Positions 19,901 to 26,390 of a stretch of 64,000 nucleotides of DNA are shown in pieces. The stretch's first letter is position 1. Each line of letters starts with the position of its first letter. A model generated the notes under the pieces. It saw only the letters and a list, made by a program, of their open reading frames with translations, did not search any database and had not been told where the DNA came from. The translations under genes and the position numbers were made by a program. This DNA comes from Priestia filamentosa (lineage in GTDB: Bacteria; Bacillota; Bacilli; Bacillales; Bacillaceae_H). The stretch spans positions 62,001 to 126,000 of the forward strand of contig NZ_FXAJ01000006.1 in NCBI RefSeq assembly GCF_900177535.1. The letters run 5' to 3'.

Positions 19901-20308
19901 ATATTCAGAATACTTTTCCCTACTAGTCACTCGATGGGATTAATTGAAATTGGTTCTGTTTGCATCTTCTTCATTGTTCTTATTATAGACGCACTGAACA
20001 GCAACACAGTAAACGATGCTATTTTGCTCGGGGCGTTAGCAGTCCTCTCAGCTCTAATAGGATTTATTCTAAAATTTAAATCTTATTTCTTAGGCGGAGT
20101 TGGAACTATCCTGTTAAATATTTATTTGCAAACCGATAGTTTGTGGGGAAATCTACCTTGGTGGCTTTATCTTATTCTAGGTGGAGGCTTTTTAATCGCT
20201 GTTGCTAGTTTCTTCGAATGGCGCAAACAAAAGGATCAAACAACATCCCAAGAGATTTTAAAACGGAATAAAGATAGACTTAAAGCCTGGTTCAAAAAAT
20301 GGTCCTAA
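16940..20308 (+). CDS. very large polytopic membrane protein of unknown function
   Basis: 1122 residues behind AAAGGAGG. A soluble N-terminal segment (about 1-85, charged, ending in a Glu/Lys-rich stretch) is followed by a nearly continuous run of hydrophobic segments (roughly 28-32) to residue about 1095, then a basic tail. The first membrane part (ITAVLVTGVILLLFGGLILA followed by SSWGSLGDGAKVF) resembles DUF2157/SCO7613-type membrane proteins common in Bacillus. No catalytic or transport motif is recognised. Phe and Leu content is extreme. It is divergent from nasB, with no co-directional neighbour, so context gives no clue to its job. Confidence 0.85.
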   Translation: MEKLSAQQREKIFEEELYTLETKSYITSAQHDAVLASYRRYQDDEKTKQVMKIKTTSHIEEKEPEKEEPIVKTKEPKTPEQIRERNITAVLVTGVILLLFGGLILATSSWGSLGDGAKVFFISLIAVVFFAMSVLSYKLKISQTAFAFLTLASLFIPITILSASYYELFGSYFSLYGEGRWFLGVLSGLVLFFLYKRIAERFQSKLFTVLSLIMFTMSIITGLVYVTPNAESFFVALVLVNILLTVMSEKIKERKSFAVFKENANSFLKIKITAEAFVILCLYHHSALYATALLLLSILFLMMFLKGWHFLYQIGFSLSFVWGYVLFVDTTILTEINSIAISMLPLFFIVLYMFLKRNAVLARNFQYSFIGLTLSALFYIHISEFSLQPSVEYLCSLALLTLQQFFVTLYMKNNLFSISTLTLFVFFIFRSTEGLDLSPLMKDWITFCIAAALYIFCFLYSKKQWEVFQLGGVIVPILTGLFVLSDMLARLEWESLVVAFMLLTLIFFLTFKKEKNPSLSLYGVPISLLLSLLCFLGIVNTETYMESVGTSGHFALCALVMVGMAFIIKQVNLSSFFRPFFIVAHSSYAIALFTLLYEWFILQDSTPILIFLGGTLLYTLTLRTFKSRYLWLPLAISSLFTYLSLLNIFQWQTAQPYASFLLTGGVLFLALSYTVKKYSTYGHFILFWMSHCVTSFSLFFTILFDALTTIDSYLYTLPVLCYAVSAFYSEKLWQKYLFTFFSLSTVCISLLSVVEKINNLNLYYAHGFSLTALLAALLWLKTKGVWKTIFEHYCLGILTLSILVYLGETAGIVDFKNFLVVVSLICFMIYLLNKRHLYIQIIFPLFCGTIFYMRFIFSSIAIVSVTVSLLLILLMLFFNYRWKEEEKISMRVLPYQMFGFLYIIVLNVRVFSNPENFWVQFLASIFVPLYIFALSIQYKLTKIEKGYRALIIATAFYPYSVVLHHIDIPTLIELEVYAVPIIVIWTFIFRILFPTSHSMGLIEIGSVCIFFIVLIIDALNSNTVNDAILLGALAVLSALIGFILKFKSYFLGGVGTILLNIYLQTDSLWGNLPWWLYLILGGGFLIAVASFFEWRKQKDQTTSQEILKRNKDRLKAWFKKWS

Positions 20309-20366
20309 GTTGTATAAAAGAACGGAAAAAGGGCATGATAATAGTGTATTCCCCCTTTGTTAAATG

Positions 20367-20397
20367 GAAGTACTTCCGTAGTACTTCTATTTTTTTA
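20367..20397 (+). terminator. terminator after the large membrane protein
   Basis: GAAGTACT / AGTACTTC with a TCCGT loop and TATTTTTTT after it, 59 bases past the stop at 20308. Confidence 0.75.
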
Positions 20398-20417
20398 ACC
20401 TTCTTAATTACCTAGAT

Positions 20418-20455
20418 AAAAGCCTTCATTTCTACTGATAGAAATGAAGGCTTTT
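20418..20455. terminator. strong bidirectional terminator after AbrB-like gene
   Basis: AAAAGCCTTCATTTCT paired with AGAAATGAAGGCTTTT, a 16-bp perfect stem and 6-base loop with T-runs on both strands. It ends the AbrB-like gene (minus) and backs up the plus-strand terminator beside it. Confidence 0.85.
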
Positions 20456-20471
20456 ACTGTCTATTTGATTT

Positions 20472-20759
20472 TTAAATTTGCTTTGTTCCAAACTTCTTTT
20501 CAATTTCGTTCATAAGAATATCTGCGCCTTCTTTGCTTAATACAATTTTACCGTTTAATAGGCTCAAATTCTCACTGCTAACTTCTCCTGTAATCATGCA
20601 TTCTTGATGTGCTCGGTATTTTTTTAGAATAATCTGTTCGTGATCCAGGTACATCTCTACTGGCTCTTTTGCTTCTAAATTTAGTACTCTTCTTAACTCT
20701 TTTGGAAGGACGATCCTTCCTAATTCATCAACTTTACGCACCATACCTGTCGTTTTCAT
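20472..20759 (-). CDS. AbrB-family transition-state regulator
   Basis: 95 residues with the AbrB-type DNA-binding swapped-hairpin N-terminus: GMVRKVDELGRIVLPKELRRVL at the start (B. subtilis AbrB and Abh read VRKVDELGR), then LKKY and a C-terminal multimerisation half (MITGEVSSENLSLLNGKIVLSKEGADIL). AbrB and Abh repress post-exponential genes. Residues differ enough from both that I would not choose between them, so no symbol is given. GAGGGGGAAG precedes the ATG. It sits just downstream of the glycosyltransferase operon, with its own start and terminator. Confidence 0.9.
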   Translation of the reverse strand: MKTTGMVRKVDELGRIVLPKELRRVLNLEAKEPVEMYLDHEQIILKKYRAHQECMITGEVSSENLSLLNGKIVLSKEGADILMNEIEKKFGTKQI

Positions 20760-20849
20760 TTTTCTTCCCCCTCACCAGATTATAACTATCCGATACATCA
20801 TTTATTGTACGCTATCCAAAAGCTTCTTTCACCTTTTCTACTAAAAAAA

Positions 20850-21752
20850 TTATAGCTTTGCAAGATAATGAATGGCTTCAAAAAAATCACCCACAATAAG
20901 CTCTGTTGTAGGTGGATAACCTTGCTGAGCAAAATGTCCTCTTAGTCTTATTGCATTTAGTGTATGAACATCAACAGCGTGAACAGCTTCTACTAAAAAT
21001 CCTTCTTTCATTGCTTTGCATTGAGCAAGTGGTGGAACAGCTAAAGCATTATAGCCAATGCTTTCTACTACCTTTTTACTCATCGCATGTGGAACAGCAA
21101 CAAGAGAGCTTGTTTCTAGCTTTTTATGATCACAAGCTACATTTAGCGCATATTTCCAAAGAGGGACAGGGTGTGTTAGAGGATCGATCTGCTTATTCAG
21201 TGCTACATCAATACCAGACTGAATAGCCTTAGCAAAAGGAAATAAATCTTGAGCCGGAATTGTAAAATCACTATCTACAAACAATAAAATATCTCCTTGT
21301 GCGAGTGAAGCTCCCACTCCTCTTCCAACATCGTGGCCTAGTCGGTTTTCAAAAAGAACAACTGTTGCTCCGAGACTTTTGGCATATTCCTCTGTCTCAT
21401 CTGTTGATCCGTTGATTACAACAATAATTTCAAGGGGTTCGAGCTGCCTTGCCTGAGAGATAACACTTTTAATATACTTTGCTTCATTTTGCGCTGGAAC
21501 AATAACAGATAACTGTTGGCCGTCATAAAGAGTAGAGCGAACCCCCCACCCCTTTTGAACATTATAGTTTTGTATTGCTAAAATCTCTCGATTTCTTCCA
21601 ACGTCCTTATATCCCCCTCTTTTGTCTCGTAAGAGCTCTTTACTAATACTTTCTACATGTTCCTTTATTACCCTCTTTTCTGAACACGATATTTTATGAA
21701 AAAATCCATTATGATGAGAAGGCCGAAATCTATTTAGCGTCTTTGTATCTAT
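20850..21752 (-). pseudogene. second half of a tandem GT2 glycosyltransferase, cut off by an in-frame stop
   Basis: Reading straight through the TAA at 21753-21755 in the same frame gives about 300 uninterrupted codons to 20850: a linker ending KRGGYKDVGRNREILAIQNYN, then a complete GT2 domain (QLSVIVPAQNEAKYIKSVI, EIIVVINGSTDETEEYAKSLG, GDILLFVDSDF, SLVAVPHAMSKKV, AVPPLAQCKA). The linker and domain match the second half of the neighbouring 507-residue gene. No ATG, GTG or TTG occurs in frame between the stop and 21317, and a start at that GTG would lack the nucleotide-binding strand. So the half is probably not translated unless the stop is read through or is a sequence error. Confidence 0.75.
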
Positions 21753-22298
21753 TTAATGTCTATGTTCAATTCTGCCCGCAACTTTCAACGTTTCTATAAA
21801 AGCTTCAACACTATAAGTACTTTTAATAAAATCACTTTTCACAAGAACTTCTTTTGTTAAAGCAAAAGGTGCTTTACAAAACGAACCTTTCCCACACTCT
21901 TTATGTCCTTTCCATTCAGCAACCAGTTTCTTCCAAACCTCTGTTGAGGAATGTTCTTTAGGATTCTTGTTAACTGTCACATCACAGTTTCCAAAAAGAA
22001 TAGAAGTGAGAAACTGCTGAAGTTCCGAAAAAGGGAGTGCAAAGTCAGCATCGAGAAAAAGCAATACATCTCCGTTTGCTTTTTTGGCTCCTTCGACTCG
22101 AGCTGAATGCTGACCAAGCTTCTCAGTATGTTCAATTACAATACATCCGTTCTCTTTCGCAATTGTACTAGAATGATCTGTACAACCGTTTGCAACAACA
22201 ATAATTTCTAATGGTTGAAAAAGTTTAATTCCTGTAATAACAGCTTTAAGTGTCTTTTCTTCATTAAAAACAGGGATAATAACAGAAAGTGATCTCAT
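21753..22298 (-). CDS. GT2-family glycosyltransferase, N-terminal half of a split tandem enzyme
   Basis: 181 residues. Starts MRSLSVIIPVFNEEKTL behind a GGAGGATAA ribosome site and carries a GT-A fold: EIIVVANGCTDHSS, GDVLLFLDADF (the D-x-D type metal site), SFCKAPFALTKEV. The frame ends in TAA, but the same frame then continues into a second GT2 domain, as in the adjacent 507-residue paralog. This is therefore the first domain of an originally about 480-residue protein. It begins 51 bases after the paralog, same strand, same operon. The single domain may still fold, but activity is uncertain. Confidence 0.7.
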   Translation of the reverse strand: MRSLSVIIPVFNEEKTLKAVITGIKLFQPLEIIVVANGCTDHSSTIAKENGCIVIEHTEKLGQHSARVEGAKKANGDVLLFLDADFALPFSELQQFLTSILFGNCDVTVNKNPKEHSSTEVWKKLVAEWKGHKECGKGSFCKAPFALTKEVLVKSDFIKSTYSVEAFIETLKVAGRIEHRH

Positions 22299-22349
22299 GT
22301 TTATCCTCCTATATTTTCTATGCTGTTATTACTCTATTCAACTCTTGCT

Positions 22350-23873
22350 TTATGTGTTATCTAATCTTTCTAGAACCTCTTGATTTCTTCCTCCATCTGT
22401 GAAACCTCCACGTTTATCCGTTTTTTGAATTAAATGATGAAGAGCTTCAGCATGGTCTCCTAAAATTCGTTCTGTTGAAGATGGAAGATTATTGTTCAAT
22501 TTCTTATGATCTTTTCGAATTCTATTTGTTGTAATAACATCTACTTCGTGAACCGCCTCAACGCTAAATCCATGTTCAATTGCTAGAACTTGAGCAAGTG
22601 GTGGAACAATTAATGTTTCATAACCAATTTTCTCAAAAACTTCGCGCCGAATCGCATGAGGAATAGCTGTCATTGTGTTAATAGAAAGATCCTGTCTTTT
22701 GGCTGCAAGCATAAGAGCTTGCTTTGCTGCACTTATACAGTGAATAGGATGAAAGCGATCTAAAAAGCTGTCCAAATCATTTACCGCTACATGAATACCT
22801 TTTGCACCTGCTTCCAAAAATGGGCGCAATTCCTCTGCTTTAATAACAATATCTCCGTCTACAAACAAGCAAACTTCCCCATTACTATGAATAGCTCCGA
22901 TAGCTCTTGGAACATTATGACCTAGAGAATAAGGGAAATCAAGGACAATCGCTCCCATGCTTCTCGCCTTTTTAATTGTCTCGCGATCAGCTCCATTCCC
23001 AATAACAATAATCTCTTCTACTCCAGCTTTTCTCACTTCTTCAATGACGCCCATAATTGTTTCTTTTTCTTCTCCAACTGGAATCACGGCACTATATTTT
23101 ATCTTTTTTCTCCATCTACGAGCAAACTTTCCGTAATGATCTAAAACGCTACGCTTTCTTGGCCCATCTGTTAAGCCGCCCCGCTTTCCTTTCTCATTGA
23201 GAAGATAAGAAATCGCCTCAATATGATCGCCAATAATTAGATTTGTAGAAGACGGCAGCCCATCTATAAGCGTTCGGTGCGTTGCCTTAATTTTATTTGT
23301 TGTGACAACGTCAACGGCAGCGGGTGCACTAATTTTCATTCCTGCTAAAACAGCAATTGTTTGGGCAAGAGGTGGAACAGCTAAGTTCTTATAGCCAATT
23401 CGCTCTGCTGCTTTCTTGCTCATAGCATGGGGAATAGCTACAAGGGAATTCACGTGAAGATCTTCTCTCTTCAGCATGAAATTTAGCGTAAGCTTCCATA
23501 CTGCTACAAAATGTGCCCGAACTTTACGGTAAAGCGTCCAGGACAAGTTGTTTAATGCAATGTCCTGGCCACTTTGAATTGCTTTAACAAAAGGACGCAA
23601 CTTTGTATGGTGTATAGGAATGTCTCCATCAAGAAAAAGCAAAATATCACCTTTTGCTTCTTTTGCGCCTACTGCTCTTCCAACGTCAATACCTAACTTT
23701 TCCTCAAAAGAAATCACTCTACAGTTTAAACTTCGTGCAATTTCCTCTGTATTATCTGTTGATCCATTTGCAACAATAATGATTTCAAATGGATTTAATC
23801 CTTTTGCTTCCTTGATAACGTTTGCTATTGTATCTCCTTCATCACATGCGGGAATAATGATAGACAGCTTCAT
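22350..23873 (-). CDS. tandem-domain GT2-family glycosyltransferase
   Basis: 507 residues made of two GT2 domains. Domain 1 (1 to about 240): KLSIIIPACDEGDTI, EIIIVANGSTDNTEEIA, KGDILLFLDGDIPI, SLVAIPHAMSKKA, NLAVPPLAQT. Domain 2 (about 265-507): YSAVIPVGEEKETI, EIIVIGNGADRETI, GEVCLFVDGDIVI, MTAIPHAIRREV, LIVPPLAQV. Each domain ends in a KRGGxTDGxRxxxVLxxx tail, marking an internal duplication. It is cytosolic; donor and acceptor are unknown. Its ATG overlaps the stop of the small upstream gene (ATGA), so the two are translationally coupled. The operon context suggests glycosylation of a surface or spore-coat molecule; that is inference. Confidence 0.85.
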   Translation of the reverse strand: MKLSIIIPACDEGDTIANVIKEAKGLNPFEIIIVANGSTDNTEEIARSLNCRVISFEEKLGIDVGRAVGAKEAKGDILLFLDGDIPIHHTKLRPFVKAIQSGQDIALNNLSWTLYRKVRAHFVAVWKLTLNFMLKREDLHVNSLVAIPHAMSKKAAERIGYKNLAVPPLAQTIAVLAGMKISAPAAVDVVTTNKIKATHRTLIDGLPSSTNLIIGDHIEAISYLLNEKGKRGGLTDGPRKRSVLDHYGKFARRWRKKIKYSAVIPVGEEKETIMGVIEEVRKAGVEEIIVIGNGADRETIKKARSMGAIVLDFPYSLGHNVPRAIGAIHSNGEVCLFVDGDIVIKAEELRPFLEAGAKGIHVAVNDLDSFLDRFHPIHCISAAKQALMLAAKRQDLSINTMTAIPHAIRREVFEKIGYETLIVPPLAQVLAIEHGFSVEAVHEVDVITTNRIRKDHKKLNNNLPSSTERILGDHAEALHHLIQKTDKRGGFTDGGRNQEVLERLDNT

Positions 23874-24088
23874 GCCGTCTCACTCTGGCTTTCAAATAAT
23901 CTTACATATGTGATAATATCCAGACGGACTGTGACGTCTTCTGATGGAATATAAGGTGAATAGTTACTTGAAGTACGAATAACAGCAACGCTTTCACCTA
24001 CAGACATTAATGTGCCTGTTAAAATGTCTACAGGTGTGATAATTTGCACAAGCGATCCCACTGCTTCTCTTAATGCCTCATTAAACAT
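23870..24088 (-). CDS. small Lsm/SH3-barrel-like protein (DUF2642-like)
   Basis: 72 residues. The start at 24088 is set by GAGGAGG 8 bases before the ATG; a longer frame to 24139 has no such site. Sequence features: an N-terminal helix (FNEALREAVGSLVQI) followed by short beta strands with the pattern TPVDILTGTLMSVGESVAVIRTS and then SEDVTVRLDIITYVRL, which resembles the small barrel of DUF2642 proteins. The TLTGTLVSVG-type turn recurs in the neighbouring gene, so the two share a fold. The stop overlaps the glycosyltransferase start. Small proteins of this type occur in spore coats of Bacillus, which is a hint only. Confidence 0.6.
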   Translation of the reverse strand: MFNEALREAVGSLVQIITPVDILTGTLMSVGESVAVIRTSSNYSPYIPSEDVTVRLDIITYVRLFESQSETA

Positions 24089-24107
24089 ATAAATAGCCTC
24101 CTCTCTA

Positions 24108-24455
24108 TTAAGCTTGATAGATTGCAATAATGCTATCAAAAGGTAATAAAATCGTAGTCTCTGAGCTTTCTTCGAGAACTAGATAGTCTTCTCCAACTAA
24201 AACAATCGTTCCATTTAACATATTTACTGTTGTTGAAATGACCACTTCTTGATTCAAGTATTGTTCTGCAATCTCTTTAAAAGGAGATTCTTCACTTTCT
24301 TCTAAAATACTCAAAAGGTATTCTCTGAACTCGTCAGAAAATAGCACTTCTTCTACAGCTTCTTTTGTATGCTTTTCAATAAATTCACCAAAAGCATTTG
24401 AAAATAGGATATCTCTTATTCGTTTTACAACGGATTTGAAGCAAATAAACAACAC
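24108..24455 (-). CDS. hypothetical protein with C-terminal Lsm/SH3-barrel-like domain
   Basis: 115 residues, starting at GTG 24455 with GGAGG exactly 7 bases before it; a longer in-frame ATG at 24494 lacks a ribosome site. A short hydrophobic start (LFICFKSVVKRIRDIL) is followed by a charged helical part (EKHTKEAVEEVLFSDEFREYL) and a C-terminal barrel-like segment (QEVVISTTVNMLNGTIVLVG, then LLPFDSIIAIY) similar to that of the next gene, 19 bases downstream. First gene of the glycosyltransferase operon. Function not recognised. Confidence 0.6.
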   Translation of the reverse strand: MLFICFKSVVKRIRDILFSNAFGEFIEKHTKEAVEEVLFSDEFREYLLSILEESEESPFKEIAEQYLNQEVVISTTVNMLNGTIVLVGEDYLVLEESSETTILLPFDSIIAIYQA

Positions 24456-24480
24456 AACATAACCTCCAATCAGTTCTATC

Positions 24481-24491
24481 CGTATTCTATG
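24481..24491 (-). promoter_or_regulatory. possible SigE/SigK-type -10 element
   Basis: On the minus strand CATAGAATA matches the CATANNNTA core used by the mother-cell sporulation sigma factors, 26 bases before the first gene of the glycosyltransferase operon. No convincing -35 element (AC or ATA at the right distance) is seen, so this is weak. Confidence 0.22.
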
Positions 24492-24599
24492 CAACAGGCT
24501 TATCCATGCTGCTTTAATAATATATACATTTGGATAAAATTCGTGAGGTAGAGAAGCCTATTTTCCAGCCTATTTCTATAAAAATGGGACATTAACTAG

Positions 24600-24630
24600 A
24601 AAAAAGAGAAGGCTTCATAGAGCCCTCTCC
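24600..24630 (-). terminator. terminator after DNA glycosylase gene
   Basis: Minus strand GAGAGGGCT / AGCCTTCTC, nine pairs with one mismatch, followed by TTTTTT. It lies 20 bases past the glycosylase stop. Confidence 0.65.
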
Positions 24631-24650
24631 TTTGTTCATATTATTGATGA

Positions 24651-25232
24651 CTATCTTGATACAAATGGATTTCCCTCAATCCAAAAACGCCAAGGGTAAT
24701 CTCTTGCTTCTCCGCTATTCTCAATTCCTATTCTTGGCCCACTGCTAATTTGATTTGGTAAGATACCTTTTTTAATATAGAGAGGTGGTTGGCGAATATC
24801 GTGTCCATAATCCTCCATTGTGATCCCTAATGCTTTTGTAAGCTTTCCAGGTCCATTTGTAAGCTGCACTTCTTTTTTCACAGCCTGCCCTCTCCGTTCA
24901 TACATCAGCGGAATACCTGTAGCAGGCTCTACAGCCCTTATGAGAACAGCCTCAGGTTTGCCTTCTTCAGCGCTTACAATATTCACCAAACAATGTCTAT
25001 GCATTGTGTATGTATAAACATACCCCTGTTTTCCAAACATTACTTCCGTTCGCTTTGTTCGTCTATTATTAAAACTGTGGGCAGCTCGATCTTCTGGTCC
25101 TTTATATGCTTCAGTTTCCACAATATAGCCGGAAGCAATGCCGTCCTCTGTTTCCTTTATAAGTAAACATCCTAGCAAAGATTGAGCAAGTTCGATTGTT
25201 GGCTGTGTAAAAAATTCCGGTTGAAAATCCAT
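24651..25232 (-). CDS. 3-methyladenine DNA glycosylase (Aag/MPG family, YxlJ-like)
   Basis: 193 residues. Alkyladenine glycosylase family blocks: LAQSLLGCLLI, GYIVETEAYKGPEDRAAHSF with the catalytic Glu of VETEAY and the following D-x-A-x-H-S, RTKRTEVMFGKQGYVYTYTMHRHCLVNIV, VLIRAVEPATG, NGPGKLTKALGI. It removes alkylated purines such as 3-methyladenine and hypoxanthine, beginning base-excision repair. GAAAGGAAGG precedes the ATG. Stands alone, divergent from uppP. B. subtilis has this as YxlJ. Confidence 0.92.
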   Translation of the reverse strand: MDFQPEFFTQPTIELAQSLLGCLLIKETEDGIASGYIVETEAYKGPEDRAAHSFNNRRTKRTEVMFGKQGYVYTYTMHRHCLVNIVSAEEGKPEAVLIRAVEPATGIPLMYERRGQAVKKEVQLTNGPGKLTKALGITMEDYGHDIRQPPLYIKKGILPNQISSGPRIGIENSGEARDYPWRFWIEGNPFVSR

Positions 25233-25377
25233 AGAGTGCCTTCCTTTCTATTTTTGTTTGCCCTTCATTTCTTTTCTGTGTTATGATACCCAAGATACTG
25301 CTAGGAAACACATGAGCTTATCTTTTTAACAAAAAGCACATTACATAGTTTACCAATTTAATAGTAGTTCTTTTAGC

Positions 25378-25395
25378 TAAACAAACGTTTATTTA
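25378..25395. promoter_or_regulatory. palindrome-like motif TAAACAAACGTTTATTTA, copy 1
   Basis: Eight of nine base pairs of the 18-bp motif are self-complementary around the central CG. It lies between the divergent DNA glycosylase and uppP genes. Nearly the same motif occurs at 38896-38913 and 48890-48907, so it is likely a protein-binding site of TetR/LacI size; the protein is not identified. Confidence 0.4.
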
Positions 25396-25506
25396 ACTCT
25401 TAATCTTTTCCAGTAGAAGAAAATGAGTATTCTTTTTCACCTTTTTGCAGTATATAATAAGAACGTTAAGTTAAGATTTTACTTTGTGTTAAGAGGAGAT
25501 TTTAAA

Positions 25507-26334
25507 ATGATTGATATGTTTGATTTACTGAAAGCTCTGATTCTTGGAATTGTGGAAGGTCTGACAGAATTTGCTCCTGTTTCTTCGACAGGCCATATGA
25601 TTATCGTTGATGATTTATTGTTAAAATCAAAAGAGATTTTAACAGAACCTGTTGCAAATACGTTCAAAGTAGTCATTCAGCTCGGCTCTATTTTAGCCGT
25701 TGTTATTGTATTTAAGGATCGATTTATTGATTTGCTTGGTTTGAACCGTAAAAAGCACTACGCAACTGAAAATCGTCTAAAGCTAGGGCAAGTTATTGTA
25801 GGTCTACTCCCAGCTGCTGTACTCGGTCTCTTATTTGAAGACTTTATCGATGAGCATCTATTTTCTATTAACACCGTAATATATAGTCTTGTAGCAGGAG
25901 CTATTTTAATGATTATTGCGGATATTGTGAGCCGTAACAAACCGCAAATCAATACGATTGACAAAATAACGTACAAGCAGGCACTTGGCGTTGGTCTTTT
26001 CCAATGTATTGCTCTTTGGCCAGGGTTCTCTAGATCAGGGGCAACAATCTCAGGCGGGGTTTTACTAGGTATGTCTCACCGTGCTGCTGCTGACTTTACA
26101 TTTATTATGGCTGTTCCTGTAATGGCTGGAGCAAGCTTTTTATCTCTCCTAAAGAACTGGCAGTACTTCTCAATGGATGTTCTTCCATTCTTTATTATTG
26201 GATTTATTAGTGCATTTGTTTTCGCCCTAGTATCCATCCGCTTTTTCTTAAAATTAATTAACCGAATCAAATTACTTCCTTTTGCGATTTATCGAATCAT
26301 CATTGCGATTATCATTTATATCGTATTTCTATAA
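25507..26334 (+). CDS. uppP: undecaprenyl-diphosphatase UppP (BacA)
   Basis: 275 residues, polytopic. The start at 25507 (MIDMFDLLKALILGIVEGLTE) is fixed by AGAGGAGA seven bases before it; an in-frame ATG at 25423 would add a non-homologous extension. Both active-site blocks are present: LGIVEGLTEFAPVSSTGHM (residues 14-32) and GFSRSGATISGG (near 180). The enzyme dephosphorylates undecaprenyl diphosphate to recycle the lipid carrier of cell wall synthesis and confers some bacitracin tolerance. Monocistronic. A TATAAT at about 25452 with a weak TTCTTT 17 bases before it could be the promoter. Confidence 0.96.
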   Translation: MIDMFDLLKALILGIVEGLTEFAPVSSTGHMIIVDDLLLKSKEILTEPVANTFKVVIQLGSILAVVIVFKDRFIDLLGLNRKKHYATENRLKLGQVIVGLLPAAVLGLLFEDFIDEHLFSINTVIYSLVAGAILMIIADIVSRNKPQINTIDKITYKQALGVGLFQCIALWPGFSRSGATISGGVLLGMSHRAAADFTFIMAVPVMAGASFLSLLKNWQYFSMDVLPFFIIGFISAFVFALVSIRFFLKLINRIKLLPFAIYRIIIAIIIYIVFL

Positions 26335-26337
26335 TAA

Positions 26338-26375
26338 AAAAGGCCCGTACTCTTTTAACAGAGTACGGGCCTTTT
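26338..26375. terminator. bidirectional terminator between uppP and gltT
   Basis: AAAAGGCCCGTACTCT / AGAGTACGGGCCTTTT, a 16-bp perfect stem with a 6-base loop, between convergent genes that stop at 26334 and 26391. Confidence 0.92.
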
Positions 26376-26390
26376 AATTTCAAGAAAATG

